Shown in pieces: positions 20,246 through 29,802 of a stretch of DNA of 64,000 nt; the stretch's first letter is position 1, and each line of letters opens with the position of its first letter. The stretch spans positions 3,472,001-3,536,000 of the forward strand of contig NZ_CP048031.1 of NCBI RefSeq assembly GCF_010092445.1, written 5' to 3'. Made by a program: the position numbers and the translations under genes. This stretch comes from Shewanella sp. Arc9-LZ. Its GTDB lineage: Bacteria > Pseudomonadota > Gammaproteobacteria > Enterobacterales > Shewanellaceae. The notes under the pieces are model-generated. The model did not search any database, was not told the DNA's origin, and saw nothing but the letters and a program-made list of their open reading frames with translations.

Positions 20246-20839
20246 CTACTTCGCCGCTGATGAAATTTCTGTTAATGCCGCTAAAGCAGCATCGTAGTTT
20301 GGGTGTTCACTTACTTCAGTCACTAATTCTTGATATTTCAATATGCCTTGAGAATCAATAATAAAAATTGAACGGGCTAATAAACCACGGTCTTTGATCA
20401 ACAAACCATACTTTTCGCCAAAATCACGCCATACGGAGTCAGACAACACTTTAATTTTATCCACATTTTCGGTTTGGCAAAAACGCTTCTGAGCAAACGG
20501 TAAGTCTTCGCTAATGGTTAACATGACCACATTGGCATCATATTGAGTAAACTCTTTATTAAATCGTTTGGTCTGTAATGCACACACGCCAGTGTCTAAA
20601 CTGGGTACCGCGCTAATGAGTATCGTCTTACCTTTAAAGTCACTCAAACTGACTGGATTAAACTTTTCATCCACAACAGTAAACAAGGGTGCAACCGTAT
20701 TTATACTCGGTATTTTACCTTCTAAAGCAACAGGGGTTCCCCCCATAGTAATCATGGTTTTCTCGCCAGCAAAACTGGGGGCACTCATAACCGATGAAGA
20801 TAATAATGTGATCACTGCAATGGTAGAAAATAGCTTCAT
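20246..20839 (-). CDS. tpx: Thiol peroxidase with an N-terminal export signal
   Basis: Atypical 2-Cys peroxiredoxin reducing hydroperoxides. The domain starts near residue 30 (TMITMGGTPVALEGKIP), with the peroxidatic Cys in SLDTGVCALQTKRF (about residue 87) and the resolving Cys in KRFCQTENVDK (about 121). Total length is 197 residues against about 165 for usual Tpx. The extra part is a signal peptide: MKLFSTIAVITLLSSSVMS then APSFAGEK, with an AXA-like cleavage site. The mature enzyme should therefore be periplasmic. GGAG lies before the ATG. Upstream of ltaE. Confidence 0.92.
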   Translation of the reverse strand: MKLFSTIAVITLLSSSVMSAPSFAGEKTMITMGGTPVALEGKIPSINTVAPLFTVVDEKFNPVSLSDFKGKTILISAVPSLDTGVCALQTKRFNKEFTQYDANVVMLTISEDLPFAQKRFCQTENVDKIKVLSDSVWRDFGEKYGLLIKDRGLLARSIFIIDSQGILKYQELVTEVSEHPNYDAALAALTEISSAAK

Positions 20840-21209
20840 GGAAAACTCCTGTTAAAGGTACTGATGAGCGGTTTGAACTGGGTGCTAACGAGAGATCTTA
20901 GTAAACATGACACCAGTAGAAATAGTTAGAGCCAATAGTTACGTAAATGATAGCTAATGGCTCAGTGCTCTTATGATAAAGATAGTTAATCAGTTTTAAT
21001 ATTATATATTTAACTTTGAATCGATATTACTAGATAAAATTTTCTCGATACTCTTTAAAAGCCAGTTTAGTGACTTAATAAGCCTCAATCTACAGTTTAG
21101 AGATTATTAGTTACTGTAGTATCGACAAGGCATTTTACAATGTAACGCTTAACGATCATATACTTTCCTAAAGGGCTAAATGACCTAGCCCAACAGGAAC
21201 GGGATTTGA
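20840..21209. other. Intergenic region between tpx and poxB
   Basis: 370 bp, AT-rich, without a supported gene. It holds the tpx promoter side at its left and a weak hairpin (GGGCTA / TAGCCC, 21173-21191) just downstream of poxB that may act as its terminator. Confidence 0.4.
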
Positions 21210-22934
21210 TTAACGTGACCAGTTGGTTTTACTCAGTTCAACAATTTCATTACCTTTACCATTAATTAGCGCTTTCATCATGTAAACGCTAAAGCCTTTC
21301 GCCTGTTCGAACTTAATTTTTGGTGGCATCGCAAGCTCTTGTTTCGCCGTATCGACTTCAAGAACAACTGGCCCAGAGTGCTCCATCATTTCCGCCATTG
21401 CTTCGGGTAGTTTGCCTGGATCGTTGACATGGATCCCTTTCAGACCACAAGCTTCAGCAATTTTTGCAAAGCTTGGATTCTCTAGATCAGTATCATTTGA
21501 TAAGTAGCCACTGGCTTTCATCTCCATGGCGACAAAACCCAGTGAGCGGTTGTTATAAACAATAATTTTAATCGGTAGGTTAAGTTGTTTCAGAGAGAGT
21601 AGCTCTCCCATCAACATCGAAAATCCACCATCACCACACATTGCAATTACCTGACGATTACGATCCAGTGATTGAGCTCCCATTGCCTGTGACAATGCAT
21701 TAGCCATTGATCCATGGTTAAATGATCCAATTAAACGACGTTGACCATTCATCGATAAATAACGAGCAGCCCAAACTGTTGGCGTGCCAACGTCACAGGT
21801 AAAGATAGTATCTTGACCTGCTTGCTCATCAAGCAGACGGGTTAAGTATTGTGGATGAATTAAATTATGTGATGTTTTACCATTGGCGAGAACATCCAAA
21901 TCTTTTCGGGATTCTTGATAGTTTTTAACACACTGCTCTAGGTGAGCGCTAGAACGGCCTTCCTTAATAAGTTCAAGCAGTGAAGTGACGGTATTTTTGG
22001 TATCCCCTAGAACACCAAAATCAATCTGCACATGTCTCCCGAGTGACGCGGGCTGATTATCAATTTGTAAGATAGTGATGTTTTCTGGATAGAAAGCTCG
22101 ATAAGGGAAGCTGGTGCCTATCATCAACAACGTATCTGCTTGTTGCATTGCGTGGTAACCAGATGAAAAGCCGATAAACCCAGTCATCCCAACATCGTAA
22201 GGGTTATCATATTCAAGGAACTCTTTACCGCGCATGGCATGTACAATGGGTGCTTGTAATTTTGCGGCTAAGGCAACAATTTCATCATGAGCATCTTTAC
22301 AGCCAGCACCACACAATAAAGTGACTTTGCCGCTTTTATTAAGGTGAGTAGCAAGTGTTTTTGTGTCAGCTAAATTAGCGATATAAGAAGCAGGTTTTGG
22401 GACGTTCCATTTTGGTTTGGTCGTTTCAGGCATCGCCTTAAGCGCGATATCTCCCGGAAGAACCAGCACACTAACATCATTATGTAAGATAGCCTGACGC
22501 ATGGCTGTTTCGAGTAAATATGGCATTTGTTCAGGGCTGGAAACTAATTCACAAAAAACACTGCACTCTTTAAATAATTCTTGTGGGTGAGTTTCTTGGA
22601 AATAATTGCTGCCAATTTCTGATGAAGGTATATGAGCAGCAATGGCTAATACTGGAACTTTATTACGATGACAATCGAACAACCCATTAATCAAATGAAG
22701 ATTACCTGGACCACAAGAACCAGCACAGACGGCCAACTCTCCTGAAATATGTGCTTCTGCACCTGCGGCAAAAGCAGCGCTTTCTTCATGGCGTGTTCCT
22801 AGCCATTCAATCGTACCCATTTTTCGCAAGCTATCACTAATTCCGTTAAGTGAATCGCCAGTTACCCCCCAAATCCGTTTCACGCCTGCTTGTTCAAGGG
22901 TTTGAGTAATAAAACTTGCGATACTTTGACTCAT
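21210..22934 (-). CDS. poxB: Pyruvate dehydrogenase (quinone) / pyruvate oxidase
   Basis: Thiamine-diphosphate and FAD enzyme decarboxylating pyruvate to acetate and CO2 and passing electrons to quinone. The 574 residues (E. coli PoxB 572) show the N-terminal TPP domain with the catalytic Glu in [16 protein letters not shown] (about 46-61), a central FAD-type domain, and the C-terminal TPP/Mg motif [12 protein letters not shown] with NN about 27 residues later (about 430-460). The C-terminal tail, which anchors E. coli PoxB to membrane on activation, is present ([13 protein letters not shown]) but diverged. AGGAG lies before ATG 22934. Confidence 0.92.
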   Translation of the reverse strand: MSQSIASFITQTLEQAGVKRIWGVTGDSLNGISDSLRKMGTIEWLGTRHEESAAFAAGAEAHISGELAVCAGSCGPGNLHLINGLFDCHRNKVPVLAIAAHIPSSEIGSNYFQETHPQELFKECSVFCELVSSPEQMPYLLETAMRQAILHNDVSVLVLPGDIALKAMPETTKPKWNVPKPASYIANLADTKTLATHLNKSGKVTLLCGAGCKDAHDEIVALAAKLQAPIVHAMRGKEFLEYDNPYDVGMTGFIGFSSGYHAMQQADTLLMIGTSFPYRAFYPENITILQIDNQPASLGRHVQIDFGVLGDTKNTVTSLLELIKEGRSSAHLEQCVKNYQESRKDLDVLANGKTSHNLIHPQYLTRLLDEQAGQDTIFTCDVGTPTVWAARYLSMNGQRRLIGSFNHGSMANALSQAMGAQSLDRNRQVIAMCGDGGFSMLMGELLSLKQLNLPIKIIVYNNRSLGFVAMEMKASGYLSNDTDLENPSFAKIAEACGLKGIHVNDPGKLPEAMAEMMEHSGPVVLEVDTAKQELAMPPKIKFEQAKGFSVYMMKALINGKGNEIVELSKTNWSR

Positions 22935-23289
22935 ATTAAGATACTCCTAAGTATGAAATTTGATGAAAAAAGGTGCAGCAGTAGATTTTTAATCAATGAC
23001 AGCCAAAAATCTTACCTTTAATTATCATCCTCTTGGAAACGCTGCTTAACAATGCTAAATGGTTATTTTTTCATAAACATTTATTTTTTATATGTTCAAA
23101 AAAATATATATTTATTAAATAAGGCGTTATGGCTGCTAAAAACAGTAAATAATAAAAGTAAGACTAACTAGATGATTATTGACGCACAAAAAACAACTCA
23201 ATTAAGAATGTTTTTGGGGAGTAGAGCGGATATTAGGTATAAAAAAACCAGCAAATGCTGGTTTTTAGAAGATTAACTTGTCTGCAATA
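22935..23289. other. Intergenic region between poxB and mscS
   Basis: 355 bp, very AT-rich, with no supported gene. It contains the poxB promoter region on the left and the mscS terminator on the right. No specific operator was recognised. Confidence 0.4.
23244..23268 (-). terminator. Terminator after mscS
   Basis: AAAAACCAGCA / TGCTGGTTTTT stem with a two-base spacer; on the minus strand it is followed by further T residues. It is symmetrical and could work in both directions. Confidence 0.85.
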
Positions 23290-24123
23290 TTATTTTGCTG
23301 GAACTTCTTTCACATGCAAATCCATTTGTGGGAATGGAATTTCAATCTCAGCTGCATCTAATGCATTCTTGATTTGCTCAAGCAATTCAAAACGCGCAGT
23401 CCAATAGTCTGGTGTTTTAACCCACGGACGTACAACAAAGTTGATTGAAGAGTCAGCAAGCTCAGCTAGACCGATAGTATAACTAGGGTCTTTTAACACA
23501 AACTGATTATTATCTAAAATATCCGCTAATACCTTCTTAGTTTTAGCGATATCAGCAGTATACGAAACACCAATCGTTAAATCGATACGACGCTTTTCTA
23601 AGGCTGAATAGTTGGTGATAGTGCCGTTCATAATCGCTGAGTTAGGCGCGATAATCATTTTGTTGTCACCAGTACGTAAACGGGTTGAGAAAATGGTAAT
23701 TTCATCAACTACACCGGCAACACCAGCCGCTTCGATAAAGTCACCTACGCGACATGGACGGAAAAGCACCATCAATACACCTGATGCAAAGTTCGAAAGT
23801 GAACCTTGTAATGCCAAACCTACCGCTAAACCCGCGGCACCGATAACCGCAACCAATGACGCAGTTTGCACACCAACTTGACCCAGCGTGGCGACAATAG
23901 TAAATACAAACACCAACATCCACGCTAAGTTTGCCACAAACGAAACAACTGTTGTATCCACTTTGCGGTTGGTCAATAATTTGGTTGTTATGCGTTTTGC
24001 TACACCGGAAAAATACTTACCGATGAGAAAAATAACAATAGCAGCTAGCGCTTTAAGACCATAAGTCATCAAAAACTCAGGTGCCTGCTCCACTAAAGCA
24101 TCTAAACCTTCTATATGTTCCAT
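23290..24123 (-). CDS. mscS: Small-conductance mechanosensitive channel MscS
   Basis: Inner-membrane heptameric channel that opens on hypo-osmotic shock. The 277-residue protein has three membrane segments (about 20-38, 58-80, 87-120). The pore helix shows the family Gly/Ala pattern AVIGAAGLAVGLALQGSL, followed by SNFASGVLMVLFRPCRVGDF and the cytoplasmic beta/alpha-beta domains. I prefer ATG 24123 because GGAG sits at the right distance; an ATG four codons upstream (24135) contains that GGAG. It lies 25 bp downstream of the OmpA-like gene in one operon, both being concerned with envelope integrity. Confidence 0.93.
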   Translation of the reverse strand: MEHIEGLDALVEQAPEFLMTYGLKALAAIVIFLIGKYFSGVAKRITTKLLTNRKVDTTVVSFVANLAWMLVFVFTIVATLGQVGVQTASLVAVIGAAGLAVGLALQGSLSNFASGVLMVLFRPCRVGDFIEAAGVAGVVDEITIFSTRLRTGDNKMIIAPNSAIMNGTITNYSALEKRRIDLTIGVSYTADIAKTKKVLADILDNNQFVLKDPSYTIGLAELADSSINFVVRPWVKTPDYWTARFELLEQIKNALDAAEIEIPFPQMDLHVKEVPAK

Positions 24124-24148
24124 TTCTTTCTCCATTTTAATAGCAGTC

Positions 24149-24796
24149 TTATTCTGCCGATATAATAAATTCTACTCGTCGATTACGCTGACGCCCTTCT
24201 ATAGTGGCATTATCCGCGATCGGTTTTTTGTTACTCATGCCAACGATCTCAATCGACGTCGGTTGAAATTGGTACTCATTTACGAGTAAATCTTTAATGG
24301 TGGCTGCACGTTTAAGTGATAGTGAGCGGTTAACAGCATCACTACCAATATTATCAGTGTGTCCCTCTAAACGAATAGCCACTTGAGGATGTTGTTCAAT
24401 GTATTGCTGTACCCTAACCAAGGTTGGTCGCTGAGTTAACAACACTACTGATTTATCAAAATCAAAATACACAGGTTGAAGAATAGACCCAAAACAATCC
24501 ACTGCCACAGAAACATCTCGTTGTTGACGACATTGTTCAGCAATAAGGGCCGAATTATTTGTTACTGTCGCACCTAATTCAGCTTCATCAAACTCTGCAT
24601 CATCTTCGGCATCCTCATCAACAATCAACAATTCAGTATCAATACAACCATTTGCCATAACAACGCTATTAACAGGGGTATCATTACAGGCATCTTTTTT
24701 ATCAGGAACGCCGTCAAAATCTGTATCGACCCAGGCATGGGCAGTGCAGATAAAACAGCCAATTAAAATCAATGTCACAGCTCGAATGATAGTCAT
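24149..24796 (-). CDS. OmpA-like peptidoglycan-binding protein
   Basis: Exported envelope protein of 215 residues. A signal peptide (MTIIRAVTLILIGCFICTAHA) is followed by a short calcium-binding thrombospondin type-3-like repeat (DTDFDGVPDKKDACNDTP, about 24-41), an acidic linker (about 55-75), and an OmpA C-terminal domain (about 105-213) with YFDFDKSVV, LEGHTDNIGSDAVNRSLSLK and RQRNRRVEF, the peptidoglycan-binding signature. There is no beta-barrel, so it is probably periplasmic and bound to the wall. Upstream partner of mscS. Confidence 0.88.
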   Translation of the reverse strand: MTIIRAVTLILIGCFICTAHAWVDTDFDGVPDKKDACNDTPVNSVVMANGCIDTELLIVDEDAEDDAEFDEAELGATVTNNSALIAEQCRQQRDVSVAVDCFGSILQPVYFDFDKSVVLLTQRPTLVRVQQYIEQHPQVAIRLEGHTDNIGSDAVNRSLSLKRAATIKDLLVNEYQFQPTSIEIVGMSNKKPIADNATIEGRQRNRRVEFIISAE

Positions 24797-25329
24797 AAAT
24801 ACCTCTTCGACATGACATCGAAATTTGTTAAAGAATCGTATTTTAACTGTTTATCGCTGAAATTAAAAGACAACACTTTATAATCAACACCTTGCACCAT
24901 CATGCTTAACTAAAATGTCACTTAAGCGTGATATAGGTATCGGCTCGATGCCAGAAAACCTTATTAATTTCCAGCTAACTTTGCAACAAAAACAATACAA
25001 ACAACTAACATTACTGATAGTTGATTGTTTGTATTGACACATTTTATAACAAGCTTAACCTCTCTGTTCCCCGCATTAACATTGACTTTGCCGGCATGAA
25101 AAGGGTATATAAGGTTAGCTTTTTGATGTTTGGTTAGCATTCAGCGTCAAACTGACATTATTTAATATAAAAAATAAACAATAAAGTTGCTCAGTATTGC
25201 TTCATCACGGTCAAACACCCGTTATTTCAAGTGTTAGTTGATAAGGCAATCATAGACAACTCTTGCAAACAATTATTTCTGTGACGATATTTTCTCACAG
25301 GCAATCACAAGCTTAAGGTGGAAGACTTA
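24797..25329 (+). other. Long intergenic region upstream of the POT transporter
   Basis: 533 bp between the divergent OmpA-like and peptide-transporter genes, with no supported ORF. It holds a sigma-70-like promoter candidate and low-GC sequence. Confidence 0.4.
25082..25111 (+). promoter_or_regulatory. Candidate sigma-70 promoter of the POT transporter gene
   Basis: TTGACT, 18-base spacer, TATATA. It would give a leader of about 210 bases. Identified by eye only. Confidence 0.4.
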
Positions 25330-26838
25330 ATGAGTGACGCAAAACCACAAGGTACATTGTTTGGACACCCTAAGGGGCTGTTCTTGCTTTTTACAACAGA
25401 ACTATGGGAACGCTTTAGCTATTACGCAATGCGTGCAATTTTAGTACTTTATTTGGTAGATAAAGTGCAAAGCAATGAAGCAGGTGGTGGTTTAGGCTGG
25501 AGCCAAGCAGACGCATTATCTCTATATGGTACTTTTACCGGTTTAGTTTACTTAACACCATTAATTGGTGGCTGGCTAGCAGATAACGTATTGGGTCAAC
25601 GTAAAGCCATTTATATTGGTGGCTTCTTAATGGCAGCGGGTCAATTTACGCTTGCAGCACCACATAGCTGGATGCCGGGTTTAGAAACCACTATGTTTTA
25701 TATTGGTTTAGGGACGCTAATTATAGGTAACGGCCTATTTAAACCAAATATCTCCACAATGGTAGGTGATTTATACCCTGCTGGTGATCACCGTCGTGAT
25801 GGCGCATTTACCATATTTTACATGGGCATCAACTTAGGTGCAGCCTTGTCAGGCTTTATCGTTGCTTGGGCTTACACTTCATTTGGTCATGAAGTGGTTA
25901 TTGGTGGTGAAGACGTGTTTATCAATAACTGGCAAGCAGGCTTCTTCTGCGCCGGTGTTGGTATGATTTTATCGTTGATTATTCAATTTTTCTTTGCCCA
26001 AAAATTACTTGGCGACATCGGTACCGAACCGGCAGCTAAAGTAGAACAAAGAAAAAATGCAGCTAGAGGTGAAACCAGAAGTGAACCACTAACTAAGATT
26101 GAACGTGACCGTATTAAAGTCATTATGGTAATGGGGTTATTCACCATTATTTTCTGGGCTGGCTTCGAACAAGCAGGCGGATTAATGAACTTGTTCACCA
26201 ACAATTTCACCGATCGTATGATTGGCTCGTGGGAAGTACCGACCACTTACTTCCAATCACTCAATGCTATCTTTATTGTTGTTTTTGCCCCAGTGATTGC
26301 CTCTATTTGGATCCGCTTAGGTAAAAATGAACCTAACTCACCCGTTAAATTTGCGTTAGGTTTATTCTTACTGGCCATTGGTTTCTTATTCATGATGGGC
26401 GCAGTGTTCGAAATGGGTGGCGACGCTTCAGTTAAATCAAGCATGTGGTGGTTAGTAGGAGCTTACTTCTTCCACACCATGGGTGAATTATGTTTATCAC
26501 CAATTGGTTTATCGATGGTCACTAAACTGGCTCCACTGCGTATTGCATCATTAATGATGGGTGCATGGTTCCTATTTATTGCTGCAGCAAACAAAATTGG
26601 TGGCCTAGTCGGTTCATTGATTGGCCATGGCGGCGAAGTCGAAGAACAACTCGCTAACGCAATGGCAATTTTTGCCGGCATTGGTATTACCGCGGTCGTC
26701 TCAGGTATTATTTTATACCTAATGTCAGATAAATTAGTTGACTGGATGCACGGTGCAGAAAACAAAAATGAGACTGAAGAAGAAGTATTAGAAGAAGAAA
26801 TTGCAGTCACGGCCGAACACGAAGGAATTCAACGTTAA
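25330..26838 (+). CDS. Proton-dependent di/tripeptide transporter (POT/PTR2 family)
   Basis: Inner-membrane symporter importing di- and tripeptides, of 502 residues with about 14 hydrophobic segments. The POT hallmark ExxERFxYY is present as ELWERFSYYAMRA near residue 24-36. The second PTR2 signature lies around FYMGINLGAALSGFI. The C-terminus is acidic (NKNETEEEVLEEEI). ATG 25330 was chosen because AAGGTGG is positioned for it; an in-frame GTG lies 12 bp upstream. It resembles DtpA/B. It stands alone and ends in a strong terminator. Confidence 0.92.
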   Translation: MSDAKPQGTLFGHPKGLFLLFTTELWERFSYYAMRAILVLYLVDKVQSNEAGGGLGWSQADALSLYGTFTGLVYLTPLIGGWLADNVLGQRKAIYIGGFLMAAGQFTLAAPHSWMPGLETTMFYIGLGTLIIGNGLFKPNISTMVGDLYPAGDHRRDGAFTIFYMGINLGAALSGFIVAWAYTSFGHEVVIGGEDVFINNWQAGFFCAGVGMILSLIIQFFFAQKLLGDIGTEPAAKVEQRKNAARGETRSEPLTKIERDRIKVIMVMGLFTIIFWAGFEQAGGLMNLFTNNFTDRMIGSWEVPTTYFQSLNAIFIVVFAPVIASIWIRLGKNEPNSPVKFALGLFLLAIGFLFMMGAVFEMGGDASVKSSMWWLVGAYFFHTMGELCLSPIGLSMVTKLAPLRIASLMMGAWFLFIAAANKIGGLVGSLIGHGGEVEEQLANAMAIFAGIGITAVVSGIILYLMSDKLVDWMHGAENKNETEEEVLEEEIAVTAEHEGIQR

Positions 26839-26867
26839 TTGGTTTTGATGTAATTGTTATTCTTAAT

Positions 26868-26905
26868 AAAATCCCCTCCAAGTTTCACTTGTGAGGGGAT
26901 TTTTT
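26868..26905 (+). terminator. Strong terminator after the POT transporter gene
   Basis: Long hairpin: AAAATCCCCTC with an inner CAAGT/ACTTG stem, closing on GAGGGGATTTTTT. It lies just before the 37-bp repeat array. Confidence 0.92.
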
Positions 26906-26920
26906 ATATACCCACATCAT

Positions 26921-27421
26921 CCTGCTAAAGTCACTTCGCTGCTAGAACGGACTGTGTCCTGCTAAAGTCACTTCGCTGCTAGAACGGACTGTGTCCTGCT
27001 AGGATCGCTTCGCGGCTAGAACGGACTTCGTCCTTCTAAAGTCGCTTCGCTGCTAGAACGGACTGTGTTCTGCTAGAATCGCTTCGCTGCTAGAGCGGAC
27101 TTCGTCCTGCTAGAGTCGCTTCGCTGTTAGAGCGGACTTCGTCCTGCTAGGATCGCTTCGCTGCTAGAGCTGACATCATCCTGCTAGGATCGCTTCGCTG
27201 CTAGAGCAGACTTCGTCCTGCTAGAATCGCTTCGCTGCTAGAGCTGACTTCATCCTGCTAGGTTCACTTCGCTGTTAGAGCGGACTTCGTCCTGCTAGGT
27301 TCACTTCGCAGCTAGAACGGACTGTGTCCTGCTAGGTTCGCTTCGCTGCTAGAGCGGACTTCGTCCTGCTAGGTTCACTTCGCTGCTAGAGCGGACTTCG
27401 TCCTGCTAGGTTCACTTCGCT
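26921..27421. repeat. 37-bp tandem array, about 13.5 copies (CTAG-hairpin family)
   Basis: Thirteen full 37-bp units and one half unit follow head to tail at exact 37-bp spacing, with scattered substitutions but no indels. Each unit has two CTAG-bounded modules: CTAGGATCGCTTCGCTG and CTAGAGCGGACTTCGTCCTG. The second contains a GGAC-TTC-GTCC mini-hairpin. It lies in the space between the convergent POT-transporter and RssB-like genes. The modules recur at 34.4, 53.6 and 58.2 kb. Confidence 0.95.
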
Positions 27422-27500
27422 ATGCTGTTTGCTTTTATAGCCTCTAGCCGCGAAGCGTCCTAGCAGCGCAGCGCTCTAGGTTTCTAGTGTCTAGATAGAC
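27422..27500. repeat. Inverted CTAG-family modules flanking the 37-bp array
   Basis: CTAGCCGCGAAGCGTC, CTAGCAGCGCAGCGCT and three further CTAG tetranucleotides follow the array. The AGCGAAGCG motif is here in the orientation opposite to that in the array, so array and flank can pair. Confidence 0.75.
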
Positions 27501-27511
27501 TTAAACAATGA

Positions 27512-28633
27512 TCAGCGACACGCTAACTGCATAAAGCCACCTGCTTTAATATCGGATTGATAAACCAATCCTGTAAAACGGTTATCAAGCAGTTGTTGTT
27601 TATGCTCATAAAAATGTGTGCCAATACAAATTTGTTCATCCAGTAACAAGGTTCTAGTTTGCATACTCGGCTTATCCCATACGGTACTGCCAAGAGGTGC
27701 TGATTCTGGCAATGCTAGAGGAGTAAGCTCATTACCGTTACGTAAATAGCACCTTAATCCTTTACCAGACTGCCCTATTGATAACTGGTAGCGGGTCAAA
27801 TCGAGGCACACATAAATAATATCGGTATGAATATGTAACCCAGACTTCACCATACGCTCATGAAGATAAGACAACATATTATTAGGTTCGATTAAGGTAT
27901 TGCTTAAACCATTTCTAAATAACTTAAGTTTTTGATTAATAAAACTACGCAATAAGACACAGCCAAAAGCGGCGCTATTATCCTCAGGCGAAAAGTGTGC
28001 CATATACATCACTAAATGATGCTCCCCCACCATTGTAGAATCAATGAAGTAAGCACTAACATCATTATTTTTAAATAGACTGTAATTGATTTCGGCTTTG
28101 GGATAATAGATATGCGACGCAGGAAATAACTGCTGCTGAACACTTTTGGCCGCTTGAGCATTTTGCTCAAGTAAAGATAAGTTATCGGTAAGCTCTTGGT
28201 AAGATAACTCATTCATTTCTTGTAAATGCGATTGCCCAGAAACATTCATCGGCGTAGCGGCTGACATCATCGCTTGTATGATTGCCTGCTCAATAATGAA
28301 TAAATCAGCAATAGGTTTAGTCAGATAATCACTGGCACCGATGCGCAATGCTTCGACAACATCAGACATCACATCATTACCAGAAATAACAATAGCGGGT
28401 ATAGCAGGATTAATATCTTGCATTTGTTTAAGCATCGACAAACCATGAAGGCCTGGCATGCTTAAATCTGCAATAACAATATCAAAAATAGCATCGGAAA
28501 AAAGGGCTATGCCTTCATCGCCATTACATGCTTGTTGAACCCGAGCACCTTGCCGCTGCAAAAAATCAGCAACGACATGGCGAAATATCGGGTCATCTTC
28601 AACAAAGAGGATCTCGACATCAGTAAGCGCCAT
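27512..28633 (-). CDS. RssB-like response regulator with a degenerate PP2C-type output domain
   Basis: 373-residue regulator. Residues 5-120 are a receiver domain (ILFVEDDP, phospho-acceptor D56 in IVIADLSMPG, K in YLTKP). A coiled linker (about 140-170) leads to a SpoIIE/PP2C-like domain in which the metal-binding Asp/Gly motifs cannot be found, as in E. coli RssB, the adaptor that delivers RpoS to ClpXP. Start taken at ATG 28633 with GAGG upstream; the frame continues to a TTG five codons earlier. It lies 46 bp downstream of mlaA. The RssB role is inferred from architecture; another anti-sigma or adaptor function is possible. Confidence 0.75.
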   Translation of the reverse strand: MALTDVEILFVEDDPIFRHVVADFLQRQGARVQQACNGDEGIALFSDAIFDIVIADLSMPGLHGLSMLKQMQDINPAIPAIVISGNDVMSDVVEALRIGASDYLTKPIADLFIIEQAIIQAMMSAATPMNVSGQSHLQEMNELSYQELTDNLSLLEQNAQAAKSVQQQLFPASHIYYPKAEINYSLFKNNDVSAYFIDSTMVGEHHLVMYMAHFSPEDNSAAFGCVLLRSFINQKLKLFRNGLSNTLIEPNNMLSYLHERMVKSGLHIHTDIIYVCLDLTRYQLSIGQSGKGLRCYLRNGNELTPLALPESAPLGSTVWDKPSMQTRTLLLDEQICIGTHFYEHKQQLLDNRFTGLVYQSDIKAGGFMQLACR

Positions 28634-28679
28634 ACAACAACCTCGCAAACTACACTGCCGAGGTGCCTGTATGCCTCGA

Positions 28680-29459
28680 CTATTCTAGTTCATCTAAATA
28701 TTCGTCAAGTAACTCATCGTCCGCTTGACTAGATGGCACATCACCATCAAAAACTTTGTAATCCATATGCTGCAAATAGGCATCTTTTACAAAAGCATAA
28801 GGATCAAGAGCATTGTCTAATAATCTTTCTTGATCAATGGCTTTAGAACGAGCATCCAAGCCTTTTAAACCCCATTTTAATACTGACTGCCACATCGTTA
28901 GCTCAGATAAAGGAAAGTATAGACCATCCACCCAATCAGAGGCGATTTCTCTTGTCACAATTGGGCCATAAAACGGCGCCATAAAATAAGGGCCATTTGG
29001 TGTACCGTAATAACCCAACACTTCGTTGAAATCATCTTGTTTACGGTGCATCCCCATCATGTCAGCTACATCGACTAAACCCAGTAAACCTATGGTGGTA
29101 TTAACCGTAAAACGGCCGCCGGCATTAGCAGCCCATCCCCACTTTCCTTGCAAGGTATTATTCACCAGAGAGCTAGGTTCCTCTAGGTTATAAACAAAAT
29201 TATTAACACCCGTTCTGACTGGATTAGGGACATAGTCTTTATAACCATGGGCAACTGGGCGAATAATATACCGATCTAAAAACAGATAGTTAAAGTCCCA
29301 CATTGTGCGGTTAACTTCTTCAAATGGATCGCGAGGATCATTGTATTTGATTTCGACCGCAGGACGTGATGATGTGGCAACTTGAGGTGCTTCTGCTTCG
29401 GCATACACTGGCATGCTAACGGCAACAAACACCTGAAGTAATATCCATTTATACTTCAT
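28680..29459 (-). CDS. mlaA: MlaA (VacJ) phospholipid-transport outer-membrane protein
   Basis: Outer-membrane component of the Mla system that removes mislocalised phospholipids from the outer leaflet. The 259-residue product has the MlaA hallmarks DPRDPFEEVNRTMWDFNY (about residues 41-58), RTGVNNFVYNLEEPSSLVNN, GRFTVNTTIGLLGLVDVA and GPYFMAPFYGP. Start ATG 29459 gives a signal peptide ending AVSMPVYA. Unlike E. coli MlaA there is no lipobox cysteine, so this copy seems not to be a lipoprotein. It is upstream of the RssB-like gene. The C-terminus is acidic. Confidence 0.9.
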   Translation of the reverse strand: MKYKWILLQVFVAVSMPVYAEAEAPQVATSSRPAVEIKYNDPRDPFEEVNRTMWDFNYLFLDRYIIRPVAHGYKDYVPNPVRTGVNNFVYNLEEPSSLVNNTLQGKWGWAANAGGRFTVNTTIGLLGLVDVADMMGMHRKQDDFNEVLGYYGTPNGPYFMAPFYGPIVTREIASDWVDGLYFPLSELTMWQSVLKWGLKGLDARSKAIDQERLLDNALDPYAFVKDAYLQHMDYKVFDGDVPSSQADDELLDEYLDELE

Positions 29460-29652
29460 ATAATTCTCTTTAAAATGACAAAAGGTACTACTCAACAAAC
29501 TGCTATTTTTGTCTTTTTTATTAAAGCAATTTTTGTTCAAGTCGATATAATTTAGCAAGCAAGTGTAAGGCTGTTATTATTCACTATTTATCAGTCAGGC
29601 CTTACTCATACGTCTGTGTTATCAGCAATCATTCACTGTAATGGCAATAAAA

Positions 29653-29683
29653 CCCTGTATGTTACCCCAATAAGGTAACAGGG
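29653..29683. promoter_or_regulatory. Inverted repeat between mlaA and the FliK-like gene
   Basis: TGTTACC and GGTAACA flank a 7-base loop, with outer CCC/GGG able to extend the stem. There is no T-run, and it lies between two divergent genes, so an operator is as likely as a hairpin. Confidence 0.4.
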
Positions 29684-29802
29684 AGCTAAGGATACTGTCC
29701 CATTTGACAATATCAATCAAAAAATTGTAAATGTAGTTAATATTATTCACTGACATGTAGATTGATTTCAATAGACAAACATGTTCGTTTGAAAGGATTT
29801 CT

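Noticed and set aside
26921..27421. CRISPR array
   Set aside because: Units of 37 bp are contiguous with no unique spacers, and no cas gene is nearby.
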